Positions 48,801 to 55,631 of a stretch of 60,068 bases of DNA are shown here, in pieces. Source of the DNA: a virus; the IMG/VR virus record IMGVR_UViG_3300015371_000037, positions 1 through 60,068 of that record. One strand, given 5' to 3'. The notes under the pieces were generated by a model that was not told where the DNA came from, did no database searches, and saw only the letters and a program-made list of their open reading frames with translations. Position 1 is the stretch's first letter, and the number at the start of each line of letters is the position of its first letter. Position numbers and translations under genes: made by a program.

Positions 48801-49014
48801 CTCCGATGTCCTCGTCTATGTTCGTTTCTCGCGCTGGGACTTCCCTAGGTTCCAGGATGCCCTTTGGAACATGACGCTTGACCACGATGTGCTACTCATC
48901 AAGGGCGTCAAGAAGGGAGGTTTCGGCACAGGCATTCACGTCAAGTCGGCGTGGTGTATCGATCCGGATGAGCTCTTGATCGATGAGGATGCAGATGAGG
49001 AGGATGATGATTGA
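45820..49014 (+). CDS. dnaE: DNA polymerase III alpha subunit (DnaE-type)
   Basis: The 1064-residue product has an N-terminal PHP domain (HHHSTYSYMDG, LTEHGN, ADCHYP), the Pol III palm with GPARGSAAASLV (about 370) and the catalytic PDVDLDFDDE (about 413-422), fingers with YQEQILQII and YAFNASHCVSYS, and a helix-hairpin-helix segment IPGIGETMA / VKGIGPKTGPKI (about 845-890). The C-terminal tail is acidic. GTG start overlaps the preceding stop. This is the replicative polymerase; no clamp, clamp loader or proofreading subunit gene is visible, so host factors are probably used. Confidence 0.95.
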   Translation: MKYVSLHHHSTYSYMDGFGPVKDHVARTADLGMEAQALTEHGNVSSHVQLEKESAKHGIKPIFGLEAYCAPSNMRETKNRRKWHLTLLAETAEGYRNLMRIVTKSWADGFYQWPTVHGEWLREHNEGIIALSGCADSHLSCTLLGGKGREKGDEREALAVMRNYKRIFGDRYYIETQMFPELERTRTLNPWFERAARKLDIPLVATADCHYPLPNDNKMQAILHTAGRGLGSVDTAESQWEYDIRLTVPDSDETVLKRLRATGLSARGAAQAFSATGEIARRCNVELPKVEMLKFPLPRGVKDKEELIWEWLREGWRFRWGHDRYMREHKKESLDRLKYEMEMITSKGYVDYFLMLSDAVRWCKDRGIAVGPARGSAAASLVCYVLRITEINPLPFPNMLFERFIDINRTDLPDVDLDFDDERRIELVHHITDLYGKDRVANIGTYTKYRGKNSLDDVSRSFNIPAWEVQPIKDLMIERSGGDSRLDSSLEDTIEMFPNAKLVLDKHPDLQYALRLEGNYKSMSVHAAGLVISNAPLSDNVATYTRTTKKHGSRRVVSVDKYDAEYLGMLKADFLGLTTMGMIGRAVTAIGMKLQDLYEIPLDDPLVLKAFNDNDVSGIFQFGGGATKIVNGDVKPDNFLELVDINALSRPGPLHSGTTQDYISIKHGKAKPDHLHPIIDELTKHTKFCIIYQEQILQIIREIGGLPWTHIQEIRKIISLKKGEGAFNERYQDFINGAKKLHNMDANLADRIWKRLVTAGQYAFNASHCVSYSMLAYWQMWLKVHHPQAYYAACLAKFKKQEYILLRDAMRHGLTILPPDLLKSGLTWEVDGDSIRAGFTQIPGIGETMAQEIIRDREEYGPFVGWGDLMRVKGIGPKTGPKIQSFCESADPFQIHKVDRVLTAVRRAIANGQLMDVDMKGRLIPLPSPKYMGSEIPTDKQNFPVTYIGIPKKRNPQDVIEDERARTGKSLEEVTAAMKDPHLSKKMTVECFDDSDVLVYVRFSRWDFPRFQDALWNMTLDHDVLLIKGVKKGGFGTGIHVKSAWCIDPDELLIDEDADEEDDD

Positions 49015-49144
49015 GGAAAGGTGCCCTTGCTGCGGAGGCAAGGTGCTCAAGCCAGATCCTCCGGCGAGGACCACGTTGGAGCGCATCCTGTTCGAGAAGG
49101 ACTGGGACCGGCGCTACAAGGAGCGGAACAATGTCACATCATAG
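49004..49144 (+). CDS. Small zinc-ribbon-like protein, 46 residues
   Basis: ATG 49004 (or 49007) follows GAGGAGG and overlaps the polymerase stop. The product starts MMIEERCPCCGGKVLKPDPP, a CxxCC knuckle, and continues with a basic amphipathic helix. It is too small for confident assignment, but the RBS and coupling are good. Confidence 0.6.
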   Translation: MMIEERCPCCGGKVLKPDPPARTTLERILFEKDWDRRYKERNNVTS

Positions 49145-49271
49145 CTTCCGTTGGTGTCCGGCATTCGCTTGGGGAGCAAAGCGGCATCTTCACAAGTGCT
49201 GCATGACAGACCAGCATGTACTCAACGGATTGCGACAGCACTTCTGCTCGTGCGGCGCGGTGTGGTCATGA
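49131..49271 (+). CDS. Small Cys/His-rich protein, 46 residues
   Basis: ATG 49131 overlaps the previous gene by 14 bases and is preceded by GGAGCGG. The product contains WCPAFAWG, KCC and HFCSCGAVW, Cys/His pairs suggesting a zinc site. Function unknown. It overlaps the following membrane protein gene by four bases. Confidence 0.55.
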   Translation: MSHHSFRWCPAFAWGAKRHLHKCCMTDQHVLNGLRQHFCSCGAVWS

Positions 49272-49522
49272 CTTGGGCCATCGCCGGAATCGTATGGGGC
49301 AGTAGCTGGTTCGTTGTCGGCTTGGCAGCCGGAGTGTTCATCACGAAGCGTTACACAAGAGCAAGGAGCTATTGGTATGGCCCTGGGGAGCAACGAGCCG
49401 AAGAAGCTCACGAGGCAACAGGTGATCGATCGGGCCGTGGAGTTGGATCTCCGGCGCCAGGAGCAGATCGCCAACCAGGTGAAGATCATCAATCGCCTGA
49501 CGGAGGTCAACCAGCACTATGA
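49268..49522 (+). CDS. Small membrane protein with long gene overlap
   Basis: ATG 49268 overlaps the upstream stop. The 84-residue product has an N-terminal membrane helix (MTWAIAGIVWGSSWFVVGLAAGV), then a basic stretch and a polar, probably disordered end. Its last 146 bases overlap the next gene in another frame. The N-terminal half looks real; the C-terminal half may be merely tolerated sequence. Confidence 0.55.
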   Translation: MTWAIAGIVWGSSWFVVGLAAGVFITKRYTRARSYWYGPGEQRAEEAHEATGDRSGRGVGSPAPGADRQPGEDHQSPDGGQPAL

Positions 49523-49646
49523 GGGGACGTTGGCTGAGATCGGTGAAGGCATCGAGGTCGGCGCTCCGCAGTTAGCGCGTGAAGCGCTCGACAAGGCGGT
49601 TGAGATCAACAAGAAGCACAGGAGCGAGGAGAAGCAAGGTGACTAG
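49377..49646 (+). CDS. Small helical protein, 89 residues
   Basis: ATG 49377 gives MALGSNEPKKLTRQQVIDRAVELDLRRQEQIANQ, a charged helical or coiled-coil protein ending KHRSEEKQGD. GCAAGGAGC lies upstream. The frame could also open earlier, but that would overlap the membrane segment of the neighbouring gene. Function unknown. Confidence 0.65.
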   Translation: MALGSNEPKKLTRQQVIDRAVELDLRRQEQIANQVKIINRLTEVNQHYEGTLAEIGEGIEVGAPQLAREALDKAVEINKKHRSEEKQGD

Positions 49647-50286
49647 AATGCGTGATGTGAACTTGCTGGAGTACATGGGCATGGACGCCCAGAAGTGGGC
49701 AGAGATGTTCGCCAAGACCTTTGCCGGCGAGATCATCAGCCCGTCCGGTGGCAACGCGGCTGTTGATCAGGGAGCGCTGATCGGCTGGTTCGCAGCCGCC
49801 ATCGAGTCCGGCAAGATGTCACAGCAAGTGGTGCAGATCCCACACCTGGTGTGGAAGTGCCACGAGATCGCCTCCAGCAAGGGATGGGACGACGGCCGGA
49901 ACCCAATGGAGGTGTTCATGCTGTTCGTGACCGAAGTGGCCGAAGCTGCGGAGGAGTGGCGCAATGGGAAGGGCGTCACCGAGACGTACTGGTCACTGGC
50001 GAAGCCGGGCAGCGAGCAGATCATGGTAGAGTGCCCGCGAGACGTGCTCGACCTCGCCACGACGGCACGGACCTCCGGCTGGGATGACATGTCGGAGGAG
50101 GAAGTTGCATCCCTTGTGTACTGGGGATTCCTCAAGCCCGAAGGCGTGCCGTCCGAACTCGCAGACATCGTGATCCGCGTGTTCCATGCCGCAGGTGAGT
50201 GGGGTATCGATCTGGAGCACGAGATCCTCACCAAGATGCGGTACAACGAAACCCGTTCGCACAAGCATGGAGGGAAGCGGGCATGA
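49639..50286 (+). CDS. MazG-like nucleotide pyrophosphohydrolase
   Basis: GTG 49639 (or ATG 49648) overlaps the preceding stop. The 215-residue product has the MazG-type metal motif FVTEVAEAAEEWRNG (E-x-x-E-E pattern, about residues 98-112) and the second motif ELADIVIRVFHAA (about 174-186, with E and D ligands). Such enzymes hydrolyse NTPs or dNTPs to NMPs. It directly precedes ThyX and overlaps it, consistent with control of the dUTP/dTTP pool or of host ppGpp. Confidence 0.8.
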   Translation: MTRMRDVNLLEYMGMDAQKWAEMFAKTFAGEIISPSGGNAAVDQGALIGWFAAAIESGKMSQQVVQIPHLVWKCHEIASSKGWDDGRNPMEVFMLFVTEVAEAAEEWRNGKGVTETYWSLAKPGSEQIMVECPRDVLDLATTARTSGWDDMSEEEVASLVYWGFLKPEGVPSELADIVIRVFHAAGEWGIDLEHEILTKMRYNETRSHKHGGKRA

Positions 50287-51320
50287 CTGAGCCGACTTGG
50301 CTGATAGAGCGCCGGAAGGAACACGACGCATTCTACGTTCCGGTCTGGGGCAGGGATCTCGGAGACCTGGAGTCTCACGATCCGTTGACGCGAGACGTTG
50401 CCTTCAATCGGCACTCGATGAACGATGGTCACCACGTCTCGCCGTCCGACAACAGCACGATGCAGATCGGCACGGACGAGATCCGTGTTGCTCTCGTGCA
50501 GGGCATCAATGAGGACGCCTTCCGCCGGACCTTGTCCGCAGCTACGCGCGCAACCATCGGCATCGACATCACGCCGAAGTGGGAGTTGTGCACGATTGGC
50601 CACGGGTGTGGGTTCCACACTGAGCACAAGACGGAGCCGGACGGTCATGCCGGCACTCTCGCTGATCCGTACAACATGTACGGCTGGAAGGATCCACTGG
50701 AGCCGGAGACCGACTGGGAGGAGATGATGAAGGGAGGTCTCCAGACGGCTCTGGAGAGCCAAACGGTCATCTTCGCAGTCTCGGGTGTGTCGAGGACTTG
50801 CACCCATCAGCTGGTGCGTTCTAGGCGTGCCGCGTTCCACCAGCAATCCCAGCGCGCTTCGTACGTTGGCGACGGGCCGGAGTTCCGCATGCCCGAGAGC
50901 GTGTGGTTGAAGCCGGAGATACGTGCGCTGTGGTTCAAGGCCGTCATGGCTTCCTGGCAGGCGTACCGTGGCGCGTGTGAGGCCGATGTGTCGTACCAGG
51001 ACGCGCGGTTCATCCTGCCCGAAGGAACCACCAACTTCATCATGTTGGAGTACCCGGTTCGGGAGTTCCTCAACGTGTACGCCTACAGGGCATGCCACAT
51101 GTTCCAGTGGGAGATCGCTTCGGTCATGCACAAGTGCCGTGATGAGTTGATCGCGGCGCATCCGTGGCTGGAGCCGTACGTCAAGATCACCTGCGAGAAG
51201 ACCAAGGTGTGCGAGTTCCAGGGCTGGGAGAATGTCGAGGGGCAGTGCTCGCTCCCCTGGGCGAAGGAAGACAACCGGCGATTCAAGCCGGTCCACCACC
51301 GGATTGGGAAGAAGGACTGA
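50283..51320 (+). CDS. thyX: Flavin-dependent thymidylate synthase
   Basis: The 345-residue product carries the ThyX signature around residues 173-195: CTHQLVRSRRAAFHQQSQRAS, corresponding to the family motif RHRxxSxxQxSxR with His replaced by Ser. FAD- and dUMP-binding segments RDARFILPEGTTNFIM and YPVREFLNVYAYRACHMFQWEI follow. It converts dUMP to dTMP with methylenetetrahydrofolate, FAD and NADPH. It is longer than bacterial ThyX (about 220-250), with an N-terminal extension and inserts, as in other actinophage versions. Confidence 0.9.
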   Translation: MTEPTWLIERRKEHDAFYVPVWGRDLGDLESHDPLTRDVAFNRHSMNDGHHVSPSDNSTMQIGTDEIRVALVQGINEDAFRRTLSAATRATIGIDITPKWELCTIGHGCGFHTEHKTEPDGHAGTLADPYNMYGWKDPLEPETDWEEMMKGGLQTALESQTVIFAVSGVSRTCTHQLVRSRRAAFHQQSQRASYVGDGPEFRMPESVWLKPEIRALWFKAVMASWQAYRGACEADVSYQDARFILPEGTTNFIMLEYPVREFLNVYAYRACHMFQWEIASVMHKCRDELIAAHPWLEPYVKITCEKTKVCEFQGWENVEGQCSLPWAKEDNRRFKPVHHRIGKKD

Positions 51321-51321
51321 C

Positions 51322-51507
51322 ATGGCTGCCGCCGATGAGCTCAAGCCGAAGCTGGAAGTTGCTGTCCACGAATCGCTCTCGACCATGGTGCGATCCTTGG
51401 TGTCAATCGGCGTAGCTCCCATGGATGCGCTGGAGCTCATCGAGCGGCAGTTCAAGACGATCGCCCGGCAGGTTGAGGCCGCAGTTGAGAGGGGAGTTAC
51501 GCCATGA
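51322..51507 (+). CDS. Small helical protein, 61 residues
   Basis: ATG 51322 is one base after the ThyX stop, and its stop overlaps the next start. The product MAAADELKPKLEVAVHESLSTMV... is two amphipathic helices. No function is recognised. Confidence 0.6.
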   Translation: MAAADELKPKLEVAVHESLSTMVRSLVSIGVAPMDALELIERQFKTIARQVEAAVERGVTP

Positions 51508-52001
51508 TCCGCCTGATCATGTTGTTGTACATGGTGTTGCTGGCTTCCGAGAAGAAGGCACGCAACCGGAAGATCCGGAGCCTGTTGGATTATGTCAGCA
51601 GCCCTTGGAAGGCTCCGCTCAAGGAGCCGTCCCTGCCCAAGCCGGAGCCGGTTGTTGGGTTGCGGGCTCGGATCACACCGTTGAAGGAGCTTGAGCCGGA
51701 ACCCACAACGCTCGTGGGCTGGGAGGCGCGAGCGGCCGTGAGGCTACAGATGCCAAGTACGACTGCGGCCGATGACTTCATCTACATCGAGCGTGCGCCG
51801 GAGACCTTTGACACTCCGATCGGCCGAACGCTGACGGAGGAGTTCATCCGACGCGATCCACACCGCTGCCCGTCCGCAGCAGTCAGGCATCTACCAGTCA
51901 ACGATGCGGCGCGAGAGAAGTTGGCTCGCGCTGCCGAGCGGACATGCGAGGCTCCAAAGGGCAGGCCCACTCCTCGCCGTCCAAGGAAGGCACACGCTTG
52001 A
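51504..52001 (+). CDS. Unknown protein with hydrophobic N-terminus
   Basis: The 165-residue product starts MIRLIMLLYMVLLASEKKARNRK, a short hydrophobic segment that could be a membrane anchor, followed by a Pro/Glu-rich region and a basic C-terminus (RRDPHRCPSAAVRH ... PRRPRKAHA). It overlaps its neighbours by four bases on each side. No family is recognised. Confidence 0.6.
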   Translation: MIRLIMLLYMVLLASEKKARNRKIRSLLDYVSSPWKAPLKEPSLPKPEPVVGLRARITPLKELEPEPTTLVGWEARAAVRLQMPSTTAADDFIYIERAPETFDTPIGRTLTEEFIRRDPHRCPSAAVRHLPVNDAAREKLARAAERTCEAPKGRPTPRRPRKAHA

Positions 52002-52267
52002 GTGGCAATCACACTTCACAAGGTGGGAATCCCCATATCCGATTGGAGACTGACAAGTGGGGCGATGGATTCCACGGGAAGAAGGCAAGTGTGCTCGATA
52101 GCGTGACGAACGTTACGCCGGATGATGTACACAAGGCACAGCTTCGGGTTGTGTCAACAGCCAGAGCGCTTGGCTACAGCAACGGGGAATCCAGGAGATT
52201 GCTGGAGTTACTGGGGATCGCAGAGAAGGTGGAGAAGGGTGAAGGTCAGGGTAACAAACAGGGATGA
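51998..52267 (+). CDS. Small protein, 89 residues, TTG start
   Basis: TTG 51998 follows AAGGAAGG at seven bases and overlaps the previous stop (TTGA); the same frame is open upstream inside the previous gene. The product ends in a helical domain (DDVHKAQLRVVSTARALGYSNGESRRLLELLGI) that resembles a small four-helix or HTH-like module. Function unknown. Confidence 0.6.
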   Translation: MSGNHTSQGGNPHIRLETDKWGDGFHGKKASVLDSVTNVTPDDVHKAQLRVVSTARALGYSNGESRRLLELLGIAEKVEKGEGQGNKQG

Positions 52268-52508
52268 ATCACTGCCACACCAGATCATCATCATGGGCGG
52301 CCGGACGACAAGTGAGTCGGCCGTCTCGTGCAATTGCCACGTGATCGGATCGAACGGCAACGCACAGCCGATCGGATTCGTGACATACGGCGAGGGATCT
52401 TTGGACGAGATCAAGCGTCTGTACAGCAATCCATCCAACCACATCAACAACGGCACTCCGTTCATCCCGGGCGATTGGGGCAAGACGGAGATCGTGGAGG
52501 TCAAGTGA
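52239..52508 (+). CDS. Small protein, 89 residues, GTG start
   Basis: GTG 52239 follows GGAGAAGG and overlaps the preceding gene by 29 bases. The product MKVRVTNRDESLPHQIIIMGG ... VSCNCHVIGSNGNAQPIGFVTYGEGSLDEIKRLYSN is alpha/beta with a CNC pair. Function unknown. Its stop overlaps the resolvase GTG. Confidence 0.6.
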   Translation: MKVRVTNRDESLPHQIIIMGGRTTSESAVSCNCHVIGSNGNAQPIGFVTYGEGSLDEIKRLYSNPSNHINNGTPFIPGDWGKTEIVEVK

Positions 52509-53095
52509 GCCGGTTCACGACGGAGGAGACGGGGTGGGCGGTAGTTGTCGCCTATGATCCTGGCGGAACTACCGGTTGGTCAGTGATGTGCCTGAAACCC
52601 CAAGCCCTATTGGGCAAACGTATGAATGGGGATCGCTCCAACATCCTGGCGATGAAGCCTGTCCCGTCTTCGCTCACGCACTTCGCTGCGGGAGAGATCA
52701 CCGGGCCGGAGCCGGAGCAATGCGATCAGCTTGCTGAGCTGATCGACATGTGGGCTGACTGCGCAGTGGTGGGCGAGAGCTTCAAGCTGCGCAAATACCT
52801 CACAGAAGATGAGGTGTTCTCGCCGATCCGGATCAACGCATGCATGAACTGGCACCTCTATGGGTCTGGGCGGGCACTACACACCCAGACTCCCCAGATG
52901 GCGAAGTCCAAGTGGACGGACGATCGCCTCAAGCGCGCTAAGTCTATGGGGCAGCCTTGGTGGGTGGTTGGGAAGGACCACGCACGTGATGGCGTACGCC
53001 ACGCAGGGCTCTTCATCGATCGGGCACGGCAGCAACCCGAGCTACGCGGCCGGGCATGGCCGCATCTGTTCAACCTGAAAGGCGAACTGGTATGA
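52505..53095 (+). CDS. RuvC-like Holliday junction resolvase
   Basis: GTG 52505 overlaps the previous stop. The 196-residue product has the RNase H-fold start VVAYDPGGTTGWSVM (catalytic Asp about 17), a second acidic site AVVGESF (Glu about 90) and a C-terminal KDHARDGVRHA (Asp about 162) typical of the RuvC-like phage family, which includes crossover endonucleases that resolve branched DNA before packaging. Confidence 0.8.
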   Translation: MSRFTTEETGWAVVVAYDPGGTTGWSVMCLKPQALLGKRMNGDRSNILAMKPVPSSLTHFAAGEITGPEPEQCDQLAELIDMWADCAVVGESFKLRKYLTEDEVFSPIRINACMNWHLYGSGRALHTQTPQMAKSKWTDDRLKRAKSMGQPWWVVGKDHARDGVRHAGLFIDRARQQPELRGRAWPHLFNLKGELV

Positions 53096-53310
53096 CCACC
53101 ATGGAATACAGGGATTCTGTACTGGTCTCTGAAGAGGATGTGGAGATCTGCCCGAACACCGCCGTCGTGCGGTACTGGCTCGACCAGCATTCGTGGATCG
53201 AGATCACCCAGACCATCCGTGGCATCGAGCTTCGTTCAGACGGTGGCAAGATGACCATCGAGCCGATCTCGGGCAACAACGTCGAGGTATTCGTGCGGAG
53301 GCGATCGTGA
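53092..53310 (+). CDS. Small protein, 72 residues
   Basis: ATG 53092 overlaps the resolvase stop. The product MTTMEYRDSVLVSEEDVEI ... is beta-rich and acidic with a basic end (VFVRRRS). It is coupled to the following gene by a four-base overlap. No family is recognised. Confidence 0.6.
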   Translation: MTTMEYRDSVLVSEEDVEICPNTAVVRYWLDQHSWIEITQTIRGIELRSDGGKMTIEPISGNNVEVFVRRRS

Positions 53311-53678
53311 GCAACCAGGTCGTTGTGGACAGCCGGTTCGAATCTGAGCCGGCAAAGGTGGTCCTCAAGTACCCGCTGGATCTCGTGCCTGAGCCGGTGG
53401 AGATGCCCATCCCTGTCGGGGCTCGCCTGCTCCATGTCGAGTTCATCCAGGGCTCTTACCCGTATCAGGGCGAGTGGCTCATGTGGTATGAGGTGGACAT
53501 CTCCAAGCAGGGTGTCTCGATTCCTCATGTATACCAGGCAATTGCAACTGGTGTACCCTTCCCCAAGATGGCCAAGCATCTCTCCACCGGTTTGCGGTTC
53601 GGTTCGGGGTCGAAGCCGTCAGAGGTCTGGCACCTCTATGAGTATCCGACCGGCGCCAAGGTGGTGGATGTTGAGTAA
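53307..53678 (+). CDS. Unknown protein, 123 residues
   Basis: GTG 53307 gives MSNQVVVDSRFESEPAKVVLKYPLDL. The product is beta-rich (ARLLHVEFIQGSYPYQGEWLMWYEVDI) and compact, of a type often found in small-gene clusters of actinophages (short beta-barrel proteins with a Pro start). Function unknown. Confidence 0.65.
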   Translation: MSNQVVVDSRFESEPAKVVLKYPLDLVPEPVEMPIPVGARLLHVEFIQGSYPYQGEWLMWYEVDISKQGVSIPHVYQAIATGVPFPKMAKHLSTGLRFGSGSKPSEVWHLYEYPTGAKVVDVE

Positions 53679-53844
53679 AGCCAACAGAATCCTCCAAGAC
53701 ATCGCCAACGAGCTTGAGAGCCTCAACGCGATGCTCGAAGCGATCAATGCCAACCTTTCGGCGCTTGTGGCAGAGAACACGGCCAGGAACCTCATCGCCA
53801 GCCAGGCCGTGGAGTTCCAATACAGGAAGGAACTGAAGTCATGA
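53668..53844 (+). CDS. Small coiled-coil protein, 58 residues
   Basis: ATG 53668 overlaps the preceding gene by 11 bases. The product is nearly all helix with heptad spacing (ILQDIANELESLNAMLEAINANLSALVAEN). It is probably oligomeric; function unknown. Confidence 0.6.
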   Translation: MLSKANRILQDIANELESLNAMLEAINANLSALVAENTARNLIASQAVEFQYRKELKS

Positions 53845-54179
53845 GTGATGCAGAGAAGAAGCGCATCAAGCAGGAGCTTGTGGCCTTGGCCATCGAGAAG
53901 TATCGGCTGAGCTACGTCATCCAGGGCTTCTCCGACCATGACCGCTGGGACCTCAATACGTACACGCTGAAGCTAGAAGAAGGCGTTGTGCGGATCCATG
54001 ACGATGACACCGGCATGGCCGTCATCACCTATGAGAACCCCGGCAAGTGGTGGTTTGAGTACACGTATGCGGCAGCCGGATGGGAGAGGTTCATCCCTGA
54101 AGAAGCCTACGGAGAGTGGAAGATTGGCACGTCTGCGAAGTGGAGCGGTGTGCCTGGTGGCGGGTGGTCCGGCTCATGA
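53841..54179 (+). CDS. Unknown protein, 112 residues
   Basis: ATG 53841 overlaps the preceding stop. The product has a helical start (AEKKRIKQELVALAIEKYRL) and a beta-like remainder rich in Trp (GKWWFEYTYAAAGWERF), ending in a Gly/Ser tail. No family is recognised. Confidence 0.6.
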   Translation: MSDAEKKRIKQELVALAIEKYRLSYVIQGFSDHDRWDLNTYTLKLEEGVVRIHDDDTGMAVITYENPGKWWFEYTYAAAGWERFIPEEAYGEWKIGTSAKWSGVPGGGWSGS

Positions 54180-54298
54180 GCTTCTGGGACTGGGTCGGCG
54201 TGTCGCTGGTCGTGCTCTGTGTCCTGGCAGCATTGTTCATGTCTTATGTGGTTCTGCGGCTCAACCACATCGAGAAGGAGCGGAAGCGTAAGCAATGA
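54176..54298 (+). CDS. Single-pass membrane peptide, 40 residues
   Basis: ATG 54176 overlaps the previous stop. The product has one membrane helix (WVGVSLVVLCVLAALFMSYVVL) and a basic cytoplasmic tail HIEKERKRKQ. Such miniproteins are common in actinophages. Function unknown. Confidence 0.6.
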   Translation: MSFWDWVGVSLVVLCVLAALFMSYVVLRLNHIEKERKRKQ

Positions 54299-54975
54299 TC
54301 GTCTCACACAAGTACAAGTTCGTCATCGCTGTGCCGGTTGGGCTTGACGCCGGAGACTGGCTCACGCGCATTGCTGCGGAAGGGGACACAGGGCACCTGG
54401 AAGTCATTGGGATGCCCAACGGTATGTGCGTTCCGGAAGGTTGTGGGCATTATGCGCGCTTCTTCGCAGACAGCCCGCGCCAACGGCTTCCGCGCATGTG
54501 GTCCGGCCGGAAGGGCACACCCTGGGAAGGACCGGTCCAGGTCCAGGACCCCAATGACCCCACGGAATGGCTCCAGTGGTACGCCTGGGCGATGCGGAAG
54601 AGATACCTGGCCTTGGGCGTGGAGAGTTCGCCGAACGGATGGGGAATGCGTGGGACGGATGGGGATTGGTGTTACTTCGAGGCTCCGGCCACCCTCGCTC
54701 GCACCTTCGCAGGTATTGGGGTGTCGGCTAGCGGGCCGGATGCGCCGTGGGGACGGGCTGAGGTCAAGTTCGTGTACATCGAGGAACCGTCTCGCGGCTG
54801 GCGTGACATCATCAAGAAAGTTGTGGGTAGTGGTGCCGAAGCAGCCAATACACGTGATCTCCTGAATTGGCACGTACCGCTCTCGCAGCTGTTCTATGAG
54901 ATCCCTGACGAGCTTGCGTCGACTTACTTGCGAGATGCAGCTTGGATGTTCAAGGCCCAAAAAGGTCTGCAGTAA
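54295..54975 (+). CDS. Unknown protein, 226 residues
   Basis: ATG 54295 overlaps the previous stop. The product is a mixed alpha/beta protein (CVPEGCGHYARFFADSPRQRL, Trp-rich centre EWLQWYAWAMRKRYL) with no signal peptide or membrane segment. It is the last gene of this block; a 233-base non-coding gap follows. No family is recognised. Confidence 0.7.
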   Translation: MIVSHKYKFVIAVPVGLDAGDWLTRIAAEGDTGHLEVIGMPNGMCVPEGCGHYARFFADSPRQRLPRMWSGRKGTPWEGPVQVQDPNDPTEWLQWYAWAMRKRYLALGVESSPNGWGMRGTDGDWCYFEAPATLARTFAGIGVSASGPDAPWGRAEVKFVYIEEPSRGWRDIIKKVVGSGAEAANTRDLLNWHVPLSQLFYEIPDELASTYLRDAAWMFKAQKGLQ

Positions 54976-55208
54976 ACATCGAATTTGTATACGCGATACG
55001 CGGGAGCGCTAGCGCGCGGCGGCGAGGACCTTTGAAAACCTGTCACGAAACATTCTCCGAAAAGTGCTGCTGTTCCTACGCGCGTAAGGAAATTGCGGGA
55101 TTTTGGCATGGGGAGGGTGAGGGGAGTTTTTAGGTTGTCGGCCGTTGGCGCGCTCGCTCGCGTAAGGAATTGGGGTTTGTGGTGTTTGTAGCTGGTGAGG
55201 GAGTGATT
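54976..55208. promoter_or_regulatory. Non-coding control region with operator-like repeats
   Basis: This gap contains GCGCTAGCGC near 55007, the palindrome core TACGCGCGTA at 55077-55086, and two direct copies of CGCGTAAGGAA at 55081-55091 and 55159-55169. TTGAAA near 55032 could be a -35, but no good -10 follows. The region sits ahead of the terminase genes, so it is a reasonable place for a late promoter. No gene was found in it. Confidence 0.55.
55077..55086. promoter_or_regulatory. TACGCGCGTA site before the late genes
   Basis: Fourth copy of the palindrome core, with flanks TTCC and AGGAA. It partly overlaps the first CGCGTAAGGAA copy. Confidence 0.55.
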
Positions 55209-55631
55209 GTGGACAAGCGTGTGAAGCGTGGGGAGTTCTGGATTGCGCCGGTGATCATGGTGGCGTCCAGTTGCCAGCATATAGTGGGAGAGCGGCATAG
55301 GGTGCTCGTGATGGACCTGATGACGCTCGTTGCTGATCTTGCTGGTGCTCCTGGTGAGAGGGTGCCTTTGGGCGGAATCCAGATGGGGAGATTTGGATTG
55401 GTGCTGAAGGGATATGCGGCGACTGACATTTGGGCAATTCAGCGCAACATCCTCTGGGAGGATGAACACTGCATGCATTGCTGTGGAGGTCTGCTGCGAT
55501 TCGTTGATCAAATTCACGACCGGGTACTTGTACGGTGTGGACCTACAATTGGCGTCGAATGGAATGCTTCACGTGAAGAACTGACGACTGCTGATGCGAG
55601 GCGAATCACTGATGAGTACTGGACCGATTGA
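55209..55631 (+). CDS. Unknown protein, 140 residues
   Basis: The frame opens at TTG 55170, with GTG at 55203 and 55209; I prefer 55209, eight bases after GAGG. The product (MDKRVKRGEFWIAPVIMVASSCQHIV) is alpha/beta with Cys pairs (DEHCMHCCGGLL) that may bind metal. No family is recognised. Confidence 0.6.
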   Translation: MDKRVKRGEFWIAPVIMVASSCQHIVGERHRVLVMDLMTLVADLAGAPGERVPLGGIQMGRFGLVLKGYAATDIWAIQRNILWEDEHCMHCCGGLLRFVDQIHDRVLVRCGPTIGVEWNASREELTTADARRITDEYWTD

